A DNA stretch of 8,864 bases from an uncultured bacterium (GTDB lineage Bacteria; Bacteroidota; Bacteroidia; Bacteroidales; Muribaculaceae). Under the pieces are notes generated by a model that was not told the DNA's origin, searched no databases, and saw nothing but the letters and a program-made list of their open reading frames with translations. Position 1 is the stretch's first letter; each line of letters opens with the position of its first letter. Of this stretch, positions 1 to 6,205 are shown piece by piece. The stretch lies in NCBI GenBank assembly GCA_946184715.1, contig CAMHGU010000087.1:1-8864 (forward strand), given 5' to 3'. Both the position numbers and the translations under genes were made by a program.

Positions 1-116
1 GAAATTTTACAAATTTAGTTCAAAATTACACATTCGCTACTATCAATGAAAGAATGAAAGAATTACATAAATGCTACGAATGAATGTGTTAATTTGAATA
101 AAATTTGTGAAATTTC
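1..116. repeat. 35-bp inverted repeat around a 46-nt spacer
   Basis: Positions 1-35 and 82-116 are inverted copies of each other: base p pairs with base 117-p, and 30 of 35 positions are complementary. Of the five mismatches, two (8/109 and 18/99) are G-T and would pair as G-U in RNA. The innermost eight bases are perfect (ACACATTC at 28-35, GAATGTGT at 82-89). The spacer, 36-81, contains two tandem copies of AATGAAAG (45-60) and the word GCTAC at both ends (36-40 and 73-77). The left arm touches the window edge, so the repeat may be longer. It could be a small non-autonomous repeat, a structured RNA, or a recombination site; the sequence alone does not decide. Confidence 0.8.
45..60. repeat. 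Tandem 8-mer, two copies
   Basis: AATGAAAG occurs twice head to tail within the spacer of the large inverted repeat. Two copies of an AT-rich 8-mer can arise by replication slippage, and no function is implied. Confidence 0.6.
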
Positions 117-132
117 CGCCGCGCAAGCGGCG
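117..132 (+). terminator. GC hairpin with GCAA loop; possible terminator
   Basis: CGCCGC (117-122) pairs perfectly with GCGGCG (127-132) around a GCAA loop, which is a stable GNRA-type tetraloop in RNA. Two C residues and four T residues (133-138) follow. A short GC stem before a T run is what an intrinsic terminator for a rightward transcript from outside the window would look like, but the T run is short and offset. The hairpin starts at the base directly after the 35-bp inverted repeat, so it may instead belong to that structure. Confidence 0.4.
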
Positions 133-177
133 CCTTTTGTAGCGGCATTGTCACGGCCGGCAGCATCGCTTAAGGGG

Positions 178-192
178 TCGCGCTGCGCGCGA
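178..192. repeat. Perfect 6-bp hairpin
   Basis: TCGCGC (178-183) and GCGCGA (187-192) are exact reverse complements around a TGC loop. It stands eight bases before the large AT-rich palindrome. No T run follows, so it is not a good terminator. Confidence 0.55.
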
Positions 193-199
193 GAAATCA

Positions 200-240
200 C
201 TTGAAAATATTTTTAAAATAATTTTAAAGACATTTTCAGG
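200..240. repeat. 41-nt AT-rich near-perfect palindrome
   Basis: This palindrome is centred on A220, with base p facing base 440-p. The inner arms TTTAAAAT (212-219) and ATTTTAAA (221-228) are exact, and so are the outer arms TGAAAAT (202-208) and ATTTTCA (232-238). The only true mismatch is 209/231; 201/239 and 211/229 are T-G. Nearly every base lies in an arm and the axis is a single base, which fits a dyad-symmetric protein-binding site or a cruciform-prone element better than an RNA hairpin with a loop. No T-rich tail or GC stem supports a terminator. Confidence 0.7.
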
Positions 241-258
241 ATATTTGACTTGAGGCCG

Positions 259-271
259 ATTGCTTCGCAAT
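259..271. repeat. Short hairpin, ATTGC/GCAAT
   Basis: ATTGC (259-263) and GCAAT (267-271) are exact reverse complements with a TTC loop. It is the first of two adjacent 13-nt hairpins of the same design (5-bp stem, 3-nt loop), separated by two bases. Confidence 0.45.
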
Positions 272-273
272 TC

Positions 274-286
274 TGCCCGAAGGGCA
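274..286. repeat. Short hairpin, TGCCC/GGGCA
   Basis: TGCCC (274-278) and GGGCA (282-286) are exact reverse complements with a GAA loop. The loop is the reverse complement of the TTC loop of the hairpin just upstream. Confidence 0.45.
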
Positions 287-334
287 TCCCTATAGCAGCA
301 GCGGAGGGGCGCGGAGCGTGGTTTTTGGCCGAAA

Positions 335-367
335 TTTAGGTATAACCGCCAATTATTAGTAACTTTA
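335..367 (+). promoter_or_regulatory. Candidate Bacteroidota promoter for the gene run
   Basis: TAACTTTA at 360-367 matches the phylum's -7 element TAnnTTTG except at the last base. TTTA at 335-338 lies 21 nt upstream and matches three of four bases of the -33 element TTTG. A start about seven bases downstream would leave a 5' leader of under 20 nt before the GTG at 391. Both elements are one base off consensus, so this is a plausible but weak call; it is the only such pair I found just before the first gene. Confidence 0.4.
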
Positions 368-390
368 CAGGCTCAAAAAAGCGCGCGAGA

Positions 391-2343
391 GTGAAACGAC
401 TGATTTACATAGCACTGAGCGTGGCGCTGCTGCTCACCGCGGCGGCGTGTGCCAACATAGGGCGACCGAGCGGCGGCGTGCAGGATATGCTGCCACCGGT
501 GTTTGTAAAGTCATCGCCCGAGCCGGGCGCGGTGCTATTCGACGGCCGCAAAATCGAGATCGAATTTGACGAGCTGATACAGGTGAGCGACCCGATAACC
601 AAGGTAACCATCTCGCCGCAGCCCAAGCAGATGCCCGTGGTGCGCGCCTCGGGGCGTAAAGTGACGGTAGAATTTCGCGACACGCTGCTGCCCAACACCA
701 CCTACATAATCGACTTCAACGACGCCATCACCGACAACAACGAGGGTAACCCCCTGGAAGGGTTCTCATTTGAGTTCTCCACGGGCGAGAGCGTGGATTC
801 GCTACGCATCGCCGGCATGGTGCTCGGCGCCGAGAATCTGGAGCCCCAGCAAGGCGTGCTTGTGGGGGCCTACACCAACCTCGACGACAGCGCCTTCCTG
901 AAGCTGCCGATGGAGCGGATAGCGCGCACCGACGACCGCGGGCGCTTCACCCTGCGCGGTCTCAAGCCCGTGCCCTACCGGCTCTTCGCCCTCAAAGAGA
1001 GCGACCGCGACCTCCACTACGCCAACCTTGCCGAGGACATCGCCTTCTACCCCGAGCCCATCACCCCCTACGCCAAAGTGGAGACCCGCATCGACACCCT
1101 CAGGCAGCTCAACCACGACATCGACACCGTGGTGAAGGTGGAGCGCGCCATCTACTACCCCAACGACATATTGCTGCCGATGTTTAACGAAGGGCGTGCC
1201 TCGCAGTATCTGGTGAAATACGAGCGGCTCGACACCACACGGCTCTATTTCCAATTCAACACCAAGAGCGAGCAGCTGCCCGAGCTTAGCGTGGTGGGGC
1301 GCGAGGTGGCCCGGCCCGACTGGTACATCCTCCAGCGCTCGGCCAACGCCGACACCCTCACCTACTGGCTCACCGACCCTACGCTCATCGCCTGCGACAC
1401 CCTGCGCATCGCCGCCCGCTACCTGCGCACCGACTCCGCCCAGCAGCTGACGCCACTGACCGACACCCTTAAATTCGACTTCAAGCGACCCAAGGCCGAC
1501 AAAAAGAAGAAGAAAAAAGAGGAGGAGGCCGACAGCGCGCGGGCCAAGCCACGGCCCCTGCCGAAGCTCGCCTTCGCCTATCGCAGCGGCACCAGCCTCG
1601 ACGTGTATCGGCCGCTGCTCTTCACCGCCGACCAGCCCATAGCGCGCCTCGACCGCAGCGGTGTACATCTTGAGATACGCAACGACACCCTATGGAGCCC
1701 CGTGGCGTTCAAGCCTATAGAGCTTGCCGACACCCTGTCGCCGCTCGACTATCGCATCGAGTGCCAATGGGTGCCCGGCGCCACCTACAAGGTGAGCATC
1801 GACTCGGCCGCCATCGAAGGCATCTACGGTCGCCACTGCGACCGCATCGAGCAAGAGTTTAAGGTGAAAGAGCTGGAAGAATATGCCAACGTGGAGATTG
1901 TAATCGACAGTCAAGAGCCCGCCGTGGCCGAGCTGCTGGCCAGCAACGACACCCCACGGCGCACCGCCCCCATCCGCAAAGGCCGCGGAGTGATAGAGCA
2001 CGTGGACCCCGGCGACTACTACCTGCGCCTCTACATCGACACCAACGACAACGGCCGCTACGACACCGGCAACTACGCCGAGCACCGCCAGCCCGAGGAC
2101 ACCTACTACTACAACAAGAAGCTACGCCTAAAGAAAAACTGGGACGTGGAAATCGACTGGAAGCTCAACGCCGTGCCCGTCGATATGCAGAAGCCCGACG
2201 ACATAAAGAAGAACAAGCCCACCCCCAAGAAGTGGGAAGAGAAGAATAATAACCAGAAAAATAGCGACGAAGAGGAAGAAGACTACAGCACCCGCCCCTA
2301 CGGCACCGAGAACTACTCCTCCGACCGTCGCGCCCGATATTGA
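391..2343 (+). CDS. Big_5 (Ig-like) domain lipoprotein
   Basis: This is a predicted envelope lipoprotein of 650 residues. It starts at GTG, chosen because only this start gives a full signal peptide: K2-R3, a hydrophobic core (4-16), and a lipobox ending in A-A-A-C with Cys20 as the lipid anchor. After the anchor, residues about 33-134 look like the bacterial Ig-like Big_5 domain (PPVF, then SPEPGA, FDE and LLPNTTY motifs). Residues about 138-205 resemble a carboxypeptidase-regulatory-like beta-sandwich. The rest is unassigned until a C-terminal conserved block with D550-x-N-x-N-G-x-x-D558, a calcium-loop-like pattern. A run of six Lys and three Glu (371-379) and a charged Lys/Glu/Asn tail (from about 607) are low complexity. 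The family is widespread in Bacteroidales, but its function is not established to my knowledge. The stop is four bases before surE. Confidence 0.88.
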   Translation: MKRLIYIALSVALLLTAAACANIGRPSGGVQDMLPPVFVKSSPEPGAVLFDGRKIEIEFDELIQVSDPITKVTISPQPKQMPVVRASGRKVTVEFRDTLLPNTTYIIDFNDAITDNNEGNPLEGFSFEFSTGESVDSLRIAGMVLGAENLEPQQGVLVGAYTNLDDSAFLKLPMERIARTDDRGRFTLRGLKPVPYRLFALKESDRDLHYANLAEDIAFYPEPITPYAKVETRIDTLRQLNHDIDTVVKVERAIYYPNDILLPMFNEGRASQYLVKYERLDTTRLYFQFNTKSEQLPELSVVGREVARPDWYILQRSANADTLTYWLTDPTLIACDTLRIAARYLRTDSAQQLTPLTDTLKFDFKRPKADKKKKKKEEEADSARAKPRPLPKLAFAYRSGTSLDVYRPLLFTADQPIARLDRSGVHLEIRNDTLWSPVAFKPIELADTLSPLDYRIECQWVPGATYKVSIDSAAIEGIYGRHCDRIEQEFKVKELEEYANVEIVIDSQEPAVAELLASNDTPRRTAPIRKGRGVIEHVDPGDYYLRLYIDTNDNGRYDTGNYAEHRQPEDTYYYNKKLRLKKNWDVEIDWKLNAVPVDMQKPDDIKKNKPTPKKWEEKNNNQKNSDEEEEDYSTRPYGTENYSSDRRARY

Positions 2344-2347
2344 GAAT

Positions 2348-3118
2348 ATGACCCGACGCCCCTTAATCTATATAGGTAACGACGACGGCATCGACGCTCG
2401 CGGCATCCACGCGCTGGCCGAGTTTGTAGCCGACTTAGGCGATGTGTACGTAGTGGCACCGCGCGAGCAGCAATCGGCCAAATCGTCGGCCATCAGCTTC
2501 GGCAGCCGCCTCTACGTGGAGCGCAACGCCGGCTACCCTGCCGGCATCACCGCCTACAGCGCCGGAGGCACCCCCGTTGACTGCGCGAAGCTCGGCTTCC
2601 ACAGCCTGCTGCCGCGGCGACCCGACATTGTGCTCTCCGGCATCAACCACGGTTCCAACCTCGGCATCAACACCCTCTACTCCGGCACTATGGGCGTGGT
2701 GGTGGAAGGCTGCCTGCTGGGCGTGCCCTCGATAGGGTTCTCCTACACCAGCCACGACACCGAGGCCCCGCTGGAGCACCTGCGCGACACCGTGCGCGCC
2801 ATCACCGGCGAAGTGCTTGCCCACGGGCTGCCGGCCGGAGTGTGCCTCAACGTCAATATCCCCGCCGACACCGAGCTGCGCGGCATGCGCGTGGGCGCCC
2901 TATGCCCCGGCTACTGGACCGAAGAGTTCATCCGCGAGCCCGACGAGCACGGGCGCGACAGCTACCTGCTCTCAGGCACCTTCGTCAACACCGCGCCCGA
3001 CGACCCCACGACCGACGTGGCCCTGTGCGACCGCGGCTACGTGGCCATCGCCCCGGTGCTCGTGGAGCAAACCGCCCGCGAGGCCATCGCGCCCCTGAGC
3101 GAGCGTTTCAACCGATAA
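2348..3118 (+). CDS. surE: 5'/3'-nucleotidase SurE
   Basis: SurE is a metal-dependent phosphatase that removes phosphate from nucleoside 5'- and 3'-monophosphates, and some homologues act on short polyphosphate; it works in the cytoplasm. At 256 residues the length is normal. The four expected metal ligands are visible: D12 and D13 in the N-terminal NDDG motif, S43 in the APREQQS segment, and N100 in the SGINHGSNLG motif, followed by the typical YSGTMG and EG motifs (111-121). The loop after S43 reads S-A-K-S-S rather than the usual S-G, a mild departure near the active site. No signal peptide is seen. It starts four bases after the lipoprotein stop, so translation is probably coupled. The peptidase gene follows after 37 bp. 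Confidence 0.95.
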   Translation: MTRRPLIYIGNDDGIDARGIHALAEFVADLGDVYVVAPREQQSAKSSAISFGSRLYVERNAGYPAGITAYSAGGTPVDCAKLGFHSLLPRRPDIVLSGINHGSNLGINTLYSGTMGVVVEGCLLGVPSIGFSYTSHDTEAPLEHLRDTVRAITGEVLAHGLPAGVCLNVNIPADTELRGMRVGALCPGYWTEEFIREPDEHGRDSYLLSGTFVNTAPDDPTTDVALCDRGYVAIAPVLVEQTAREAIAPLSERFNR

Positions 3119-3155
3119 CAAACTCTAATAATCACTTATATTACAACCCGTTACA

Positions 3156-5531
3156 ATGAAAATTCTCAGCCGAGCAGCAATAGCCATTCTGGCCGTCGCC
3201 ACAGCGATAGCCTCGAGTGCCGCTCCCATTACCGCCGATGAGGCCCTTCGCGCCATAGGCCAACACCCCAGTAAAAGCCGCGCCGCGCGCGCCATCACCG
3301 CAAGCCGCCTTACGCTTGCCCACACCGCCTACGACGCCACGCTCCAGCCCGTGTACTACGCCTTCAACAGCAGCGACGGCGGCTTCGTCATCGCCGCGGC
3401 CGACGACCTCGCCGTGCCGATGCTCGCCTATGCCGACGCCGGCACCTTCGACCTCAATGCCGCTCCCGAGAATATGCGCGTGTTCCTCACCACCTACACC
3501 AAGGAGCTGGAAGCCCTGCGCAGCGGCCGCATCAGCCTCAAAGCCACAGCCGTGCCGCAACAGTATGAGCCGGTAGCACCGCTGCTCGGCACCATAATGT
3601 GGGACCAAGGGGCGCCGTTCAACGACATGTGTGTGGAGCAGACCGGCATCGACAACTGCGCCACCGGCTGCGTGGCCACCGCCTTCGCCCAGATAATGCG
3701 CTACTACCGCTACCCCGAAGCCGGCAGCGGCAGCAAGACCTACACCGACCAAGGGAAGCAGCGCACCGCCGATTTCAACACCACCTACGACTGGGACCTC
3801 ATGCTGCCCATCTACAATAACCGCGCCACCACGGCCGAGCGTGCCGAAGTGGCCAAGCTGATGTGGCACGTGGGCGTAGCCTCGGAGATGGGCTACGGCG
3901 AATCAAGCGGCGCCTACTCCTCCACCGCCACCTCAGGCCTCATCAAATATTTCGGCTACGACCAGGGCGCTTACCTCGAGCAGCGCGACTACTGGGAAGT
4001 GGGCGAATGGTGCCAAAAGCTGCGCGACGAGCTCGCCGCCGGCCGTCCCATCTCCTATGCCGGATATAACGGCAGCTGGGAAGGCCACCAATTCGTCATC
4101 GACGGCTACGACGCCGACGGCCTGTTCCACCTCAACTGGGGCTGGAGCGGCGCCAGCAACGGCTACTTCGCCATCTCGCTCCTCAGCCCCGGCGCCATCG
4201 GCATAGGCGGCGCCTACGGCGGCTTCAACTACGGACAGGAAGCGGTGTTCGGCCTGCAGCCCGACTGCGGCACCGAGACCTCCCACGCCGGACGCCTCAT
4301 CGCCGACCAGATATCGCTACAATCGAGCGCCAACACCTATGATGCCGGCGCCACCGTCACCTTCAACCTCGGGCGCATCAGCAACCTCGGCTACGGCCGC
4401 TTCCAAGGATATGTGGCCATAGGACTTTATGTCGATGGCGAACTCGTGGAAGTGGGCACCGGCTCCAGCGTGTCGCTCTACCCCTACGGCTCCTCTTATT
4501 CAAAGCCGAAATTCGCCCTCCCGGAGCTTGACGCCGACTGCGAGGTGACCTTCCGCCCCTTGCAACGCTACGGCGCTGAAACCACTTGGCAACTTATGGG
4601 CACCTCAATGCCTTACCACACCCTTACGGCCACCTACTCCGGCGGCACCTACACCTTCGGCACCGACGAGGTGTACGACTACGAGGTGACCGATGCCACC
4701 TTCGACAACGTATATACCGGCTGCAACGCCACCGTGCGCTTCAACTTCGTCAATAAGTGCGGCTTGGAGTACAAAGACCGCATCCAGCTGCGCATCTTCG
4801 ACGCTGAAAACAGCAAGCAAGTGGCAAAATTTGACGACGAGCTTATCGATGCGGCCGCCTACACCACCCTGCCCGTGGCCATCACCGTGCCCGTCAGCAC
4901 CGCCGCCGGCGACTACACCCTCCGTATCCTCAACGACACCGGCACCACCCTCGCCACCGTGCCCTTCACCATCGCCGCGGCCGAGCCTTTCGAGCTCAGC
5001 ATCGCCAATATCGAGATGCCCGAAGGCACCCGATTCTTCGACAACCATATCACGGCCATCTTCACCGTGGCCAATGCCGGCGGCTACTTCAACGACTTTA
5101 TGTCGCCTCTGATTACCAACTCCACCGGCAAGGTGCTCGACAACCCCGATATGAAATACGTGGAGATCCTCGGCGGCTCCACTACCGACGTGGTGGTGGA
5201 CATCTACACCACGCTGCCTCCGGGCAACTACCAGCTGCGCTTAGCCTACATCGATGGCGAATATCTCACGCCCATCTACGGCACCGGGTCGAGCCAGAAG
5301 TTTACCCTCGCCAAGGGTAGCGGCATCGACGGCGTCAGCACGGCAAGCCAGGATACCGGCCTGACACTCAGCGGCAACACGCTCGAGGCCGGCAGCCCGG
5401 TAAGAATCTACACCGCTACGGGCGCCCTCGCGCTCCACGCCAATGCCGGCCGCACCGACATCGGCCACCTCGCTCCCGGCGTGTACATCGCCGTGGCCGG
5501 AACCGACACTCTCCGCTTTGTAAAGCGCTAA
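3156..5531 (+). CDS. Secreted C10 (streptopain-like) cysteine peptidase
   Basis: This is a predicted secreted cysteine endopeptidase of the family that includes streptococcal SpeB, interpain A and the Bacteroides fragilis Bfp enzymes. A Sec signal peptide (1 to about 23) precedes a propeptide-like region (about 24-135) with the Y-Y-A-F and GGFVI-AADD signature of the Spi/I69 inhibitor fold. The catalytic domain (about 140-375) has W149-x-Q151, Cys172 in TGCVATAFAQIM, His311 in GHQFVIDGYD, and N327-W-G-W330, so the active site is intact. Beta-rich, Ig-like segments fill about 380-718. The last 71 residues (721-791) contain VRIYTATG, HLAPGVYI and a terminal KR, resembling a type IX secretion type A sorting domain, but without the usual YPNP opening. 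I infer an inactive precursor that is exported, processed and released or surface-attached. Substrates are unknown. The next gene starts nine bases downstream. Confidence 0.9.
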   Translation: MKILSRAAIAILAVATAIASSAAPITADEALRAIGQHPSKSRAARAITASRLTLAHTAYDATLQPVYYAFNSSDGGFVIAAADDLAVPMLAYADAGTFDLNAAPENMRVFLTTYTKELEALRSGRISLKATAVPQQYEPVAPLLGTIMWDQGAPFNDMCVEQTGIDNCATGCVATAFAQIMRYYRYPEAGSGSKTYTDQGKQRTADFNTTYDWDLMLPIYNNRATTAERAEVAKLMWHVGVASEMGYGESSGAYSSTATSGLIKYFGYDQGAYLEQRDYWEVGEWCQKLRDELAAGRPISYAGYNGSWEGHQFVIDGYDADGLFHLNWGWSGASNGYFAISLLSPGAIGIGGAYGGFNYGQEAVFGLQPDCGTETSHAGRLIADQISLQSSANTYDAGATVTFNLGRISNLGYGRFQGYVAIGLYVDGELVEVGTGSSVSLYPYGSSYSKPKFALPELDADCEVTFRPLQRYGAETTWQLMGTSMPYHTLTATYSGGTYTFGTDEVYDYEVTDATFDNVYTGCNATVRFNFVNKCGLEYKDRIQLRIFDAENSKQVAKFDDELIDAAAYTTLPVAITVPVSTAAGDYTLRILNDTGTTLATVPFTIAAAEPFELSIANIEMPEGTRFFDNHITAIFTVANAGGYFNDFMSPLITNSTGKVLDNPDMKYVEILGGSTTDVVVDIYTTLPPGNYQLRLAYIDGEYLTPIYGTGSSQKFTLAKGSGIDGVSTASQDTGLTLSGNTLEAGSPVRIYTATGALALHANAGRTDIGHLAPGVYIAVAGTDTLRFVKR

Positions 5532-5540
5532 CCCCACGCG

Positions 5541-6191
5541 ATGAGCAAGCCTAAGGGACATAAATACTACGTGGTGTGGCAAGGGCTCGACACCGGCGTA
5601 TTCGACAGCTGGGAAGAGTGCCGGGAGTTGGTGACCGGTGTGCCCGGAGCACGCTACAAAGCGTTCAACACCCACGAGGCCGCGCTCAAAGCCTACCGCA
5701 ACGACCCGCTTGAGAGCGGCGACGTGCTGCAAGCCATCGTCAGCCATGCCAGGCGCGAGGTGGTCAACTATGAGGCGATACCCGAAATCGACATCACGGC
5801 CCTCGCCGTCGATGCCGCCTGCGCCGGCAATCCCGGCGTGATGGAGTATCGCGGAGTGATGGTGGCCACCGGCACCGAGGTGTTTCACCAAGGCCCCTGG
5901 CCCGGCGGCACCAACAACATAGGCGAGTACCTGGCCATCGTCCACGCCCTGGCCTGGCTGCACCGCCACGACGATGGCCGCACCATCTACTCCGACAGCC
6001 GCACCGGCATCAGCTGGGTGAGGAAGCGCCGCTGCGGTACCACCCTGCCCCGCACCGAGGCCAATAAGGCGCTCTTCGACGTCATCGACCGCGCCGACCG
6101 ATGGCTGCAGACCCACGCCCCCGTCAATCGCATCGCCAAATGGGACACCGAGAAATGGGGCGAGATACCCGCCGACTTCGGCCGCAAATAA
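5541..6191 (+). CDS. rnhA: Ribonuclease H1 with viroplasmin domain
   Basis: This enzyme cuts the RNA strand of RNA-DNA hybrids, removing primers and R-loops in the cytoplasm. Residues about 8-52 form the Cauli_VI/viroplasmin-like hybrid-binding domain (KYYVVWQGLDTGVF, SWEEC, ARYKAF). A linker follows, then the RNase H fold from about 87. The four catalytic acids are visible: D91 in AVDAACAGNPG, E129 in NNIGEYLAI, D152 in IYSDS, and D212 in the terminal PADFGRK. The usual YTDGS of motif one is AVDAA here, with the key Asp kept. The WGEIPADFGRK ending is typical of the Bacteroidota version, and 216 residues is a normal length. It lies nine bases after the peptidase and fourteen before the HAD gene. 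Nothing suggests a functional link to either. Confidence 0.93.
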   Translation: MSKPKGHKYYVVWQGLDTGVFDSWEECRELVTGVPGARYKAFNTHEAALKAYRNDPLESGDVLQAIVSHARREVVNYEAIPEIDITALAVDAACAGNPGVMEYRGVMVATGTEVFHQGPWPGGTNNIGEYLAIVHALAWLHRHDDGRTIYSDSRTGISWVRKRRCGTTLPRTEANKALFDVIDRADRWLQTHAPVNRIAKWDTEKWGEIPADFGRK

Positions 6192-6205
6192 CCCACTGAT
6201 AGCCA

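Larger units (their letters stand above)
1..390. other. Non-coding, palindrome-rich left flank
   Basis: I see no credible gene in this stretch. AT-rich blocks (1-116 and about 200-250) alternate with GC-rich blocks (117-192 and about 290-330), unlike the uniformly GC-rich coding DNA that follows. At least six inverted repeats are packed into the first 290 bases and are listed separately. The last 55 bases carry a weak promoter candidate for the downstream lipoprotein. A 10-nt word, GCGCGCGAGA, occurs at 185-194 and again at 381-390 just before the GTG start; this may be chance. Whatever gene lies to the left is outside the window. Confidence 0.7.

Noticed and set aside
240..247. GATATTTG as a second rightward -7 promoter element
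   Set aside because: The first base is wrong for TAnnTTTG, it lies about 145 bp from the first gene, and I see no TTTG at the right distance upstream.
1..390. CRISPR array or riboswitch in the left flank
   Set aside because: The repeats are inverted and unlike one another rather than regularly spaced direct repeats, and I recognise no riboswitch core before the first gene.
1513..1519. A-AAA-AAG heptamer as a programmed -1 frameshift site
   Set aside because: The heptamer begins at the first base of a zero-frame codon (AAA AAA G), so it is not in the X XXY YYZ register needed for tandem -1 slippage, and the zero frame continues to a well-conserved C-terminal block.
802..1668. 288-codon open frame on the minus strand inside the lipoprotein gene
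   Set aside because: It lies wholly antisense to a gene with a clear lipoprotein signal and family motifs; the product is dominated by Val, Gly and His in the way GC-rich antisense frames are, with no recognisable domain.
3141..3869. 242-codon minus-strand frame opposite the peptidase N-terminus
   Set aside because: It is antisense to the signal peptide and catalytic Cys region of the peptidase, is Gly/Ala/Val-rich and shows no family motifs.
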